The notes under the pieces are model-generated. The model ran no database searches. It was not told the DNA's origin and was given only the letters and a program-made list of their open reading frames with translations. This document shows, piece by piece, positions 56,556 through 64,000 of a stretch of 64,000 nucleotides of DNA (within the stretch, counting starts at the first letter, position 1; each line of letters opens with the position of its first letter). Origin of the DNA: Chroogloeocystis siderophila 5.2 s.c.1. GTDB lineage: Bacteria; Cyanobacteriota; Cyanobacteriia; Cyanobacteriales; Chroococcidiopsidaceae. Position numbers and translations under genes: made by a program. Location: assembly GCF_001904655.1 (NCBI RefSeq), contig NZ_MRCC01000020.1, positions 1 through 64,000 on the forward strand, written 5' to 3'.

Positions 56556-57248
56556 TTACGGCATCCACTCTAAAATAATTCCGACGCGGCTATCTTTACT
56601 TTGACGGGAATTTTGCTGTTGAATACCAGTAGAAACACGTAAGCTTTGTGTAATAGCGTAACTTATAGATAACGTTGTTAATCCGACTTCTGTATCTGTA
56701 CCTAAAGCCACCCAACTTTGAGAAAGTGAAATATCAGCTGCACCATCGCGCGAAAAAGCTAAAAGAAGTCGCGCACCAAGATTAACTCCATCAAGTGAAT
56801 AGGCGTCGGTTTCTAGATGACGATATCCTATGAGTGGTGCAACATTGATGTAGCTACCTAGGGGACGCAAATAGTAACGCAGTTCTCCACCATAACTTGT
56901 ACGATCGCTATCAAAAGCCGTGTAATATTCGCCACTTACGGTGAAACGAGTGCTACCAATAAAAACATCTTCAACTCCAAGAGTGATTCCTGCGGCTTGT
57001 GCCGAGAGAAACAAAGAATAGCCTAATCGTAGGCGCGTGCGAAAGCTAGGATCGCGCGTGATTTCTTCTAAAATGTTTGGTACTTGCTCGCGCCAGCGTT
57101 GCAAAACTGGGCTATCTTCAATGTCTGGACTTAAATCTAAATCAGATGCACGAGGGATAGAAGAAGGCTGTGGTTGGCTGCGGGCGGAAGTCGAAAATAT
57201 TTGCAGGTAGAAAAGAAAGCTAAAAATAATTAGTAAGCGATCGCGCAT
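56556..57248 (-). CDS. Predicted outer-membrane beta-barrel or secreted protein
   Basis: About 230 residues from the ATG at 57248 (ATG 57272 is possible). A signal peptide (MRDRLLIIFSFLFYLQIFST, ending in a typical A-x-A-type cut) leads to a short helical part and then alternating strands: LRLGYSLFLSAQAAG, FTVSGEYYTAFDSDRTSYGG, GARLLLAFSRDGAADISLSQ and a C-terminal GIILEWMP. The pattern fits a small outer-membrane barrel. No family recognised. The acsF terminator at 57273-57304 separates it from acsF, so it has its own promoter or depends on readthrough. Confidence 0.65.
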   Translation of the reverse strand: MRDRLLIIFSFLFYLQIFSTSARSQPQPSSIPRASDLDLSPDIEDSPVLQRWREQVPNILEEITRDPSFRTRLRLGYSLFLSAQAAGITLGVEDVFIGSTRFTVSGEYYTAFDSDRTSYGGELRYYLRPLGSYINVAPLIGYRHLETDAYSLDGVNLGARLLLAFSRDGAADISLSQSWVALGTDTEVGLTTLSISYAITQSLRVSTGIQQQNSRQSKDSRVGIILEWMP

Positions 57249-57272
57249 TTCTTGGCGTCTGTAACTGTTCAT

Positions 57273-57304
57273 AAAAAAAGTGGCTCTGCGCTTTGCAGAA
57301 CCAC
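57273..57304 (-). terminator. Intrinsic terminator of acsF
   Basis: On the minus strand GTGGTTCTGC and GCAGAGCCAC form a ten-pair stem (one G-U) closed by AAAGC, followed by seven T. It lies 25 bases after the acsF stop codon. Confidence 0.85.
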
Positions 57305-57329
57305 CGCAGCGGAGCAAAACTTAGAAATT

Positions 57330-58409
57330 TTAACGCACCGCGCCGTGTTGTGTCGCTGCATCAATTGGCTTAATCAGATATAAACATAAGAATTGCCAAC
57401 CATTTGCAACGTATAGCGGTAGTTTTTGGAAAAATTGTAAGAACTTGGGCGTGTTGGAATTGACGATCGCACTTAGCTTCTCATTATTCTTAATACAAAC
57501 ATCAAGTCGGCGATAAAAATCTGGATGTGCGACGTTTAAAATAATTGGGAAGACGCGCCCTGCGGTTTCGTTGGTTTTCTCAATGACGTAGATATCGTAA
57601 TCTCGAGCATTTAAACCAATCGATTGATAAAATCCTGCACGTTGGATGTCGTTGAGATACATCGTCGCAAACACCGACAGCAAGAAGAAGCGACACCATA
57701 ACCGCGCTTTCCAATCATTCAAAATCTGTGGTTGCGATCGCATTAGTGCATCAAAGAAATCGCCATGACGGTTTTCGTCTTGACACCAGTTTTCAAAGAA
57801 GCGGAAGATTGGATAGATGCGGTTTTCTGGATGTGCAGCTAGATGGCGATAGATTGTGATGTACCGCCAGTAACCAATTTTCTCGGAGAGATACGTTGCG
57901 TAGAAAATAAACTTCGGTTTGAAGAACGTATACTTACGACTCTTCGTTAAAAAGCCCAAATCGAGCGACAAATTAAAGTCTGATAGCGCTTTGTTTAAGA
58001 AACCTGCATGACGTGCTTCATCGCGCGACATCAAGGCGAACGATTCTGCAAGCAGAGGATTTTTGTCTTTGAGACGACGGCTAAGTTCTTTGTACAACAG
58101 AAAGCCGGAAAACTCAGCGGTGCAAGAACGCTCTAAAAATTCGACGAATAAGCGGCGAGTTTCACCGTCAATATGCTCCCAAGATTGCTCAAACTCCGCG
58201 TCTCGGACGAAGTGATGGCGATTGTAGTCGGTGCGAAACTCTTCTAAAAGCGCTTGGAGTTCCTCTTCATTCACCGAAAGATCCATCCGCGCCATCTCAT
58301 CGAAATCTGTTGTATAAAATCGTGGCGTCAGCAGGGTTTCCTTTGCAGGTACTTTCACCCCTGGGCGCATTTCTTCAAATTCTGCTGGTTTTTTAAGTGA
58401 ATCAACCAT
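57330..58409 (-). CDS. acsF: Mg-protoporphyrin IX monomethyl ester oxidative cyclase
   Basis: 359 residues. The conserved start is [20 protein letters not shown]. The diiron ligands sit in [31 protein letters not shown] and [20 protein letters not shown]. AcsF (CycI/ChlA type) uses oxygen to close the fifth ring of chlorophyll, at the thylakoid membrane. Having two family copies with different oxygen needs is common in cyanobacteria; only one is seen here. It ends at a strong terminator. Confidence 0.96.
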   Translation of the reverse strand: MVDSLKKPAEFEEMRPGVKVPAKETLLTPRFYTTDFDEMARMDLSVNEEELQALLEEFRTDYNRHHFVRDAEFEQSWEHIDGETRRLFVEFLERSCTAEFSGFLLYKELSRRLKDKNPLLAESFALMSRDEARHAGFLNKALSDFNLSLDLGFLTKSRKYTFFKPKFIFYATYLSEKIGYWRYITIYRHLAAHPENRIYPIFRFFENWCQDENRHGDFFDALMRSQPQILNDWKARLWCRFFLLSVFATMYLNDIQRAGFYQSIGLNARDYDIYVIEKTNETAGRVFPIILNVAHPDFYRRLDVCIKNNEKLSAIVNSNTPKFLQFFQKLPLYVANGWQFLCLYLIKPIDAATQHGAVR

Positions 58410-58709
58410 AGTTTTTATTTGCCCTTTTCTGCTGTGGGTTTGTGCTTGGGGCAGTTGAGTTAATAACTGAATAACAATCGATAAAGCTTAGTCTACCAAG
58501 GCTTATGGGTAGGAAAAACACTTATTTAGTTAAGAGTTGCAACACGCTGTCAATTTTTTTAACAAATTTGTGATCGCTTACTGTAGTGCTATTCGCAACA
58601 CGCAAGCCATACTAAAAGTTAAAAGTTAAAGCTAAGGTAATAAAAAGAGAAGTATGCAACTTGTTTAACTCGCGCGACTTTTTATCTCAATCTAATATTC
58701 TTTCCACCT

Positions 58710-59216
58710 ATGAAAACTGGAGATTCCCAACTACCAGCAAAGCCCCCAAATAAAGTGAGTAGTGCTTATTTACTGTGGCTGGGCTGTCTGTTACAGCTAA
58801 ATGGACTGCACCGCATTTATAACGGCAAAATCGTCACAGGATTAATCTGGCTAGGTACTTTTGGTTTATTTGGTGTCGGGCAAGTCATTGACTTATTTTT
58901 GATTCCCCGCATGGTTGATGACTACAACACAAAGCTCAGAGCAAAAATGGGTTTATCTCCGTATGGTGTGCCGTTAGCTCAACCGGCATTTGTGACAAAT
59001 GTGATTAAACCATCCCGCGAGCAGTTGATGGTGCGACTCGTGCGCGCAGCGGCAAAACGGGGTGGTAAGATATCGGTAACGCAGGGCGTCATGGATACTG
59101 GAGCTAGCTTTATTGAAGTAGAATCAACACTCAAAGAAATGCTAAAAACAGGTTATGTCGGAATCGATAACGATCCCGACACTGGTGTTATTGTTTACAC
59201 GTTTTTAGAAATGTAG
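58710..59216 (+). CDS. TM2-domain membrane protein with C-terminal extension
   Basis: 168 residues. The TM2 domain (residues 17-72) reads AYLLWLGCLLQLNGLHRIYN with GKIVTGLIWLGTFGLFGVGQ and a D-x-F-L-I-P exit. A cytoplasmic C-terminal part of about 90 residues (VIKPSREQLMVRLVRAAAKR, GGKISVTQGVMDTG) resembles a winged helix. It is of unknown function, common in cyanobacteria. It diverges from acsF and stands alone. Confidence 0.8.
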   Translation: MKTGDSQLPAKPPNKVSSAYLLWLGCLLQLNGLHRIYNGKIVTGLIWLGTFGLFGVGQVIDLFLIPRMVDDYNTKLRAKMGLSPYGVPLAQPAFVTNVIKPSREQLMVRLVRAAAKRGGKISVTQGVMDTGASFIEVESTLKEMLKTGYVGIDNDPDTGVIVYTFLEM

Positions 59217-59327
59217 GTAGAAAGGAGTTTAGAGGTCAGAGAATAAAGCAATAAATACTTGATCGATACATTCGTTTTTCTGAGAGTCGCGACAGACTGA
59301 TCTCCGATCTCTGACTTCTAGTATTGA

Positions 59328-60056
59328 TTAATTTCGAGACAACCATTTTTGAGCATTTAAGCGCTGCATCACGCCAAATACCATTAAATCAAGCGTTATT
59401 CTGCGCTCGTCAATCAAGAAAGGCTCAATCGCGCTGGGCTTAGAACCTTCGTAGCAAGATAACGCGCGTTGTCCTTGAATACTTTCTTCAGGAAAATAAA
59501 TATTAAACCGTCGTCGTCCATTTAGCCAAGACCCTTTGACTTGCCAGCATTCGTCGGTTATCTCTGCAACGTTGATCTTTTCTTTGGCAAACTTAAGATC
59601 TAAGTCTTGAACGCCTTCTTTAGCAAGTGCTTTTTGCAACGCCGGAAGATAATCTTGCTGGATGAATTCGGTAAAAGGCTTGTCTTCAACAGCGGGGGGT
59701 TTCTCTTTTTTTGCTTTAGCGGCGGGTTTATCGCCAGCAGCTTTAGCAGCGGCGGGAGCTTTTTTTGCAGCTGGCTTAGCTTCGGGAGATTCTTCTGATG
59801 CCTTGTCTGCTGATTTCGCTTTAGCAGCATTTGGATTGACTTCAGGATTTGCTGCTTGCGGATCAGGAGCATTTGCAGAAGGGATGTCTGTTGTTTCAGG
59901 TTCATCCGTGCTGTGAAGATGCTCTGAAACGACGCTAGGCGCTTGTTCTTCTACGGTACTAGGGGGAGCTTCCTTTCCCGCCGTTTTTCCTTCAGGGGCT
60001 TCAGCAACGTTAGGTTTTTCTTCTCCATTCGTCGCTGGAGTTTGTTCATCTGCCAT
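59328..60056 (-). CDS. DUF2996 family protein with disordered N-terminus
   Basis: 242 residues. Residues 1-125 are Ala/Lys/Pro/Glu-rich low-complexity (GKTAGKEAPPSTVEEQ, PAAKAKKEKPPAVEDK), likely disordered. The C-terminal DUF2996 domain starts KPFTEFIQQDYLPALQKALA and includes VQDLDLKFAKEKINV, CWQVKGSWLNGRRRFNIYFP and the closing FGVMQRLNAQKWLSRN. The domain is confined to cyanobacteria and chloroplasts and has unknown function. It lies between the TM2 gene (convergent) and the ThiS-like gene. Confidence 0.85.
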   Translation of the reverse strand: MADEQTPATNGEEKPNVAEAPEGKTAGKEAPPSTVEEQAPSVVSEHLHSTDEPETTDIPSANAPDPQAANPEVNPNAAKAKSADKASEESPEAKPAAKKAPAAAKAAGDKPAAKAKKEKPPAVEDKPFTEFIQQDYLPALQKALAKEGVQDLDLKFAKEKINVAEITDECWQVKGSWLNGRRRFNIYFPEESIQGQRALSCYEGSKPSAIEPFLIDERRITLDLMVFGVMQRLNAQKWLSRN

Positions 60057-60241
60057 TGCTCAGGTTTATCCTTTGTCTAGCTTTAAGCGCGATCGCTTCG
60101 CTTCACGCACGCTTGATTTACTACTTTAAATATTGCCACAGAATCGCCGCAATCAAGTTCATTGGTGTAATTAGTGCAGGCGATCGCACTATAGAAATCG
60201 TAGCGAAAACTTAGTTGCGTTCTACCAAGTAATTTAACAGC

Positions 60242-60272
60242 AAAAAAGAGCCACTACAGATGGTGCGGCTCT
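60242..60272 (-). terminator. Intrinsic terminator after the ThiS/MoaD-like gene
   Basis: On the minus strand AGAGCC pairs with GGCTCT around an inner AC/GT pair, followed by six T. It is 34 bases after the ThiS-like stop, so it ends the thrC/ThiS-like transcript. Confidence 0.75.
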
Positions 60273-60306
60273 ATGACAAAGGGTTATATCTTGATTACTT
60301 ACTGAT

Positions 60307-60582
60307 TTAACCACCCGCAACTGCTGGAACAATACTCACTTCATCGCCTTCTTTAAGTGGTGTTTCGGTTCCATCTAAAAAGCGAATATCTTCGCTGTTA
60401 ACGTATAAGTTTAAAAAGCGCCGTGGTTGTCCTTGTTCGTCACAAAGCCGTGATTTGATACCAGGACAGCTTTGTTCTAATGATTCAATCAATTCGGCGA
60501 TGTTGCTACCGTTGCATTCGAGCGTAGCTTGATTATTCGTAAATTTCTGTAATGGTGTGGGAATTAATACTTTAACAGCCAT
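60307..60582 (-). CDS. MoaD/ThiS-family ubiquitin-like protein
   Basis: 91 residues from the ATG at 60582. The beta-grasp fold starts [20 protein letters not shown] and ends [16 protein letters not shown] with the free di-glycine needed for adenylation and thiocarboxylation. It acts as a sulfur carrier in thiamine, molybdopterin, cysteine or methionine routes. It follows thrC by 93 bases on the same strand, so it is in the same transcript. The pairing with an amino-acid synthase suggests amino-acid sulfur transfer rather than MoaD; this is inferred. Confidence 0.85.
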   Translation of the reverse strand: MAVKVLIPTPLQKFTNNQATLECNGSNIAELIESLEQSCPGIKSRLCDEQGQPRRFLNLYVNSEDIRFLDGTETPLKEGDEVSIVPAVAGG

Positions 60583-60675
60583 AGTTGAGTTTGCCAATTG
60601 AAAGTTAGGGAAAGCGCATTGTAACGCGCCCAAATAGCAAGCAAAAAATCTATCAGTTGAGGTGGGAAACTTATA

Positions 60676-61974
60676 CTATACTAAAACTTGTTGCCAGTCG
60701 AGACGCTCTAAAGTACGCGATCGCTCTAATGCTCGTTCAAAACTATCGAGCTTAGCCTCAATCGTCAACGGTTCGCCCACGTAGCCTTGTACGGCTTCTT
60801 GGGTTTTGAGTCCGTTTCCAGTGATGTAAGCAACTGTCGTTTCGTCTGGATCAATCTTACCCGCTTCGACTAATTTTTTAAGAACTGCGATCGTTGTTCC
60901 GCCTGCTGTTTCGGTAAAGATGCCTTCAGTTTCGGCAAGTAGCTTGATGCCTTCGATAATTTCAGCATCGGTGACGGATGCAATACTTCCGTCGGTCTTG
61001 CGGGCAATTTCTAGAGCATAGATGCCATCAGCAGGATTTCCGATCGCAATTGATTTGGCAATTGTATTTGGTTTAACGGGTTTAACAAATTCGCGTTCTT
61101 CTTGATAGGCTTGCGCGATGGGCGAACAACCTTCGGCTTGCGCGCCGCTGAACCGTACGCTTTTATCTTCGACTAAGCCGACTTGAATAAACTCTTGAAA
61201 TCCTTTGTAGATCTTGGTGAATAAAGAACCCGATGCTAAAGGCGCAACGATGTGATCGGGTAATTGCCAGCCGAGTTGTTCTGCAACTTCGTAACCCAGC
61301 GTTTTGGAACCTTCTGAGTAATACGGACGTAAATTGATATTGACGAAACCCCAACCATATGTATTTGCAACTTCACAACACAAGCGGTTTACTTGGTCGT
61401 AGTTACCTTGCACTGCCATTACGGTAGGGCTGTAGATTAATGTACCTAAAACTTTACCGGCTTCGAGATCAGCGGGAATGAAGACGCAACAATCTAATCC
61501 AGCATGGGCAGCGATTGCAGCGGTTGAATTTGCTAAATTTCCGGTACTTGCACACGATACAGTGGAAAAACCAAGTTCGCGGGCGCGCGATAAGGCGACA
61601 GATACCACCCGATCTTTGAAGCTGAGGGTGGGCATATTAACGGCATCATTTTTGATGTAGAGCTTTTTCAATCCCAGGCGACGAGCTAAGCGATTTGCTT
61701 GCACGAGGGGAGTCATCCCTGTACCGACATCAATGACGTTTTCAGTTGCGACGGGTAAGAAAGAACGATAGCGCCAAATTGAGTTGGGACCTGATTGAAT
61801 ACTTTCGCGCGTTACGGTACGGCGGAGGGTGTTGTAATCGTAGGTGACTTCCAATGGACCAAAGCAAGCTTCACAAACATGACTTGCTGTAAGTTCGTAC
61901 TCAGCACCACATTCTTTACACTTGAGGGCTTTGAAGGTTGCCGCTATTGGGTTGAGGGTTTTTGCCTGGGTCAT
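60676..61974 (-). CDS. thrC: Threonine synthase with N-terminal zinc ribbon
   Basis: 432 residues, PLP fold type II. The zinc ribbon (CKECGAEYELTASHVCEACF) precedes the synthase domain. The PLP Lys is in PTLSFKDRVVSVALSRAREL near residue 110, the phosphate-binding loop is SCASTGNLANSTAAIAAHAG, and the C-terminus has TETAGGTTIAVLKKLVEAGK. It converts O-phosphohomoserine to threonine. The start ATG at 61974 is the only good one. It is followed by the ThiS-like gene on the same transcript. Confidence 0.95.
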   Translation of the reverse strand: MTQAKTLNPIAATFKALKCKECGAEYELTASHVCEACFGPLEVTYDYNTLRRTVTRESIQSGPNSIWRYRSFLPVATENVIDVGTGMTPLVQANRLARRLGLKKLYIKNDAVNMPTLSFKDRVVSVALSRARELGFSTVSCASTGNLANSTAAIAAHAGLDCCVFIPADLEAGKVLGTLIYSPTVMAVQGNYDQVNRLCCEVANTYGWGFVNINLRPYYSEGSKTLGYEVAEQLGWQLPDHIVAPLASGSLFTKIYKGFQEFIQVGLVEDKSVRFSGAQAEGCSPIAQAYQEEREFVKPVKPNTIAKSIAIGNPADGIYALEIARKTDGSIASVTDAEIIEGIKLLAETEGIFTETAGGTTIAVLKKLVEAGKIDPDETTVAYITGNGLKTQEAVQGYVGEPLTIEAKLDSFERALERSRTLERLDWQQVLV

Positions 61975-62331
61975 GGATCGCTCTCTACTTCATTTTCCGT
62001 CAACTGTCGCCTGATAGTAGCATGGTGCGTTTTTCTGCGTCAAATATATCCGATTATTTTTGTCGGGTTTTAATGAAGAGTTTTAGCGGAACGAACCACT
62101 AAGACGCAAAGATCGCAAAGGCAAGAGGTGTAAAGATGAGATGAAATGATTTGTATTGCTTAATTATCAAAAGCGTATGGATTGTCGGAAATCGATTTGT
62201 GAAGAGGAGGTTGGTAACTTTGGCTACAAACCTGTTATGACAAGCAACGTAGTGTAGGTCAAAGTGCGATCGCTTCATTTAAAAAGCACTTTTTCTCTTT
62301 GCCATCAAGACATAGTAATAAAACAGCCACT
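61975..62331. other. Spacer between thrC and the amine oxidase gene
   Basis: 357 bases with divergent promoters. It contains a dispersed-repeat copy at 62088-62125 (GGAACGAACCACTAAGACGC then AAAGATCGCAAAGGCAAG), the fourth member of the AACGAACC family. No small gene or RNA was recognised. Confidence 0.45.
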
Positions 62332-64000
62332 ATGACTACTGCACATCTACCAAATACCTCGACAACACCAACCACAGTTCAGCATCCACTCGATCCACTC
62401 ACACCTGAGGAAATTACAACTGCTGTCGCTACGGTTAAAGCAGAGTACAACTTGGGGAAAAAAGTCAGGTTTCCCACAGTTGTTCTGAAGGAACCGCCTA
62501 AGAGTGTTGTTCTTAACTTTCAAGAGGGTGACGATATTGAGCGTGAGGCTTTTGTTGGTATCCTGAATAATGAAGATGGGTTGACGTATGAGGCAGTTGT
62601 TTCGCTCAATACGAAAACTGTCAAGTCGTGGAAGCAGATTGCTGATGTCCAGCCGTCGATTATGCTGGATGAATTTATTGAGTGCGAAACGGCGGTAAAA
62701 GCGAGTCCTGAATTTCAGGAAGCAATAAAAAAACGGGGAATTACTGATCCAAGTTTAGTGATGGTTGACCCGTGGTCGGCGGGTTATTATGCCATCGAAA
62801 ATGAGAAGGGATTGCGACTGTCACGGGCGTTGTGTTGGGTGCGTTCGAGTCCGACGGATAACGGCTATGCGCGTCCGATTGAAGGCGTGATTCCGGTTGT
62901 TGATTTGAATAAAATGGAAGTGATTCGGGTGGAAGATTACGGGGTTGTTCCTTTACCGCCGAATCCAGGAAATTATTCAACAGAATTTGTCAAAGATTTA
63001 CGCAGTGATATTAAACCTTTAGAAATTACGCAGCCAGAAGGTCCGAGTTTTGACGTACAAGGTCACTTTATTCAGTGGCAAAAGTGGCAGTTTCGAATTG
63101 GGTTTACTCCACGAGAAGGTTTAGTTTTATACACTGTAGGTTACAAAGATCAAGGGCGCGTGCGTCCCATAATATATCGCGCATCGTTGTCAGATATGGT
63201 TGTGCCGTATGGCGATCCGCGACCACAACATTATCGTAAAAATGCGTTTGATGTTGGGGAATATGGCGTCGGAACTTTGGCGAATTCTTTGACATTAGGT
63301 TGCGATTGCTTGGGTGAAATTCGCTACTTTGATGCGTATATGACGAATAGTCGCGGACAAGTCGTGATGATTGAGAATGCGATATGTATGCATGAGGAAG
63401 ATTACGGCATTCTCTGGAAACACGTTGATTGGAGAACAGAACATACTGAAGTGAGGCGATCGCGTCGTTTAGTCGTATCGTTTATCGCAACCGTTGGTAA
63501 CTATGAATACGGATTTTTTTGGTATTTTTACCAAGATGGTACGATTCAGTACGAAGTCAAACTAACTGGTATCGTCAACACCGCCGCCGCAATGCCTGAT
63601 GAAGTACCAAAGTACGGTACGTTAATCGCACCGCAGTTAAACGCCCCGATTCATCAACACTTCTTTAATGTGCGTTTAGATATGTGCGTTGATGGGGAAA
63701 ATAACTCGGTTTATGAAGTGAATACTCAAGCTGAACCAATGGGACCTGATAATCCTTACGGTAATGCTTTCTATGCAGAGTCTACGCTTTTAGCAACTGA
63801 GTCAGAAGCGCAACGTATCATTGATCCTTTTACAGGACGTTATTGGAAGATTGTTAATCCTGCGGTACACAATAGCTTGGGTCAACCTGTGAGTTACAAA
63901 CTCATGCCTGGTGAAAATATTTTACCGTTTGCGCATCCTGAATCAAGTGTGATTAAGCGTGCGGGATTTATGACAAAGCATTTGTGGGTGACTCCATACG
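62332..64000 (+). CDS. Copper-containing primary amine oxidase, cut by the window end
   Basis: 556 codons from the ATG at 62332 remain open to the end; the C-terminus is missing. The N2 and N3 domains cover residues 20-260. The catalytic domain includes HYRKNAFDVGEYGVGTLANS, the cofactor site FIATVGNYEYGFFWYFYQDG with the Tyr that becomes topaquinone (N-Y-E/D-Y motif), and HQHFFNVRLDMCVDGENNSV with two of the copper His. Such enzymes oxidise primary amines to aldehydes, hydrogen peroxide and ammonia. There is no clear signal peptide. Copper amine oxidases are patchy in cyanobacteria, so acquisition by transfer is possible. Confidence 0.93.
   Translation, partial: MTTAHLPNTSTTPTTVQHPLDPLTPEEITTAVATVKAEYNLGKKVRFPTVVLKEPPKSVVLNFQEGDDIEREAFVGILNNEDGLTYEAVVSLNTKTVKSWKQIADVQPSIMLDEFIECETAVKASPEFQEAIKKRGITDPSLVMVDPWSAGYYAIENEKGLRLSRALCWVRSSPTDNGYARPIEGVIPVVDLNKMEVIRVEDYGVVPLPPNPGNYSTEFVKDLRSDIKPLEITQPEGPSFDVQGHFIQWQKWQFRIGFTPREGLVLYTVGYKDQGRVRPIIYRASLSDMVVPYGDPRPQHYRKNAFDVGEYGVGTLANSLTLGCDCLGEIRYFDAYMTNSRGQVVMIENAICMHEEDYGILWKHVDWRTEHTEVRRSRRLVVSFIATVGNYEYGFFWYFYQDGTIQYEVKLTGIVNTAAAMPDEVPKYGTLIAPQLNAPIHQHFFNVRLDMCVDGENNSVYEVNTQAEPMGPDNPYGNAFYAESTLLATESEAQRIIDPFTGRYWKIVNPAVHNSLGQPVSYKLMPGENILPFAHPESSVIKRAGFMTKHLWVTPY

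Noticed and set aside
59662-59916. An Ala/Ser/Gly-rich frame opposite the DUF2996 gene
   Set aside because: It mirrors the Ala/Lys-rich low-complexity region on the other strand.

Overview
The window is chromosomal DNA of a cyanobacterium. The octamer GCGATCGC (HIP1) recurs throughout coding and spacer DNA, and there are cyanobacterial marker genes: acsF, a SipA/DUF3148 gene, a cyAbrB regulator, a DUF2996 protein, a P450 resembling CYP120, a Yfr1-type small RNA, and heptamer repeats between genes. Gene content and style suggest a non-picoplanktonic lineage such as the Chroococcidiopsis/Gloeocapsopsis group; the exact taxon is an inference. No tRNA, rRNA or CRISPR array was found.

Layout. 0-5.4 kb: a general-stress protein, then a minus-strand three-gene run in which a PlsY-like acyltransferase domain is fused to an ATP-grasp/phospho-His dikinase, followed by a lipid kinase and an ExoD-like membrane protein. 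5.7-16 kb: a 45-aa membrane protein, a Gfo/Idh/MocA oxidoreductase, queC, an OmpR-type two-component pair, a DUF5996 gene with one in-frame stop, a PadR regulator with a nearby 18-bp palindrome, Yfr1, a Tat-exported peroxiredoxin, sipA, and a CbiX chelatase with a His-rich tail behind a cobalamin riboswitch. 16-27.6 kb: a Spy/CpxP-like protein divergent from a NarL-type kinase/regulator pair, a deaminase, a potassium channel with a zinc ribbon, cysC, fni, a hybrid histidine kinase, pyrR and cbiB. 27.6-34.2 kb: a structured spacer, an Rrf2 regulator, cyAbrB behind an 0.86-kb leader, a ClC channel and a GT39 glycosyltransferase.

34.5-36.9 kb is a gene graveyard: a frameshifted comB, an AraC regulator broken by a frameshift and a stop and cut off by an IS1-family remnant, and the tail of a siderophore-binding protein. 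37.3-45.5 kb holds an ABC exporter, a divergent serine recombinase, a glyoxalase-fold protein, a pentapeptide protein, ilvD, a P450 and a membrane protein. 45.6-53.2 kb is a second accessory zone. It has a broken aspartic protease, AraC and MFS fragments, a toxin-antitoxin pair with both genes broken, and an iron-siderophore locus (araC, TonB receptor, fecB) whose receptor is frameshifted. The fragments at 35.5-36.9 kb look like the ghost of a second such locus.

53.3-64 kb: groESL with an exact CIRCE and a promoter, a decayed sulfatase, a beta-barrel-like protein, acsF, a TM2 protein, DUF2996, a ThiS/MoaD-like protein next to thrC, and the first 556 codons of a copper amine oxidase running off the end.

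The main candidates for new biology are the PlsY-dikinase fusion operon, the structured element upstream of cbiB, the recombinase that lacks standard catalytic residues, and the repeated pattern of single stops, each one C-to-T step from a Gln codon, in otherwise open genes. All family assignments come from reading the sequence; no database search was run.
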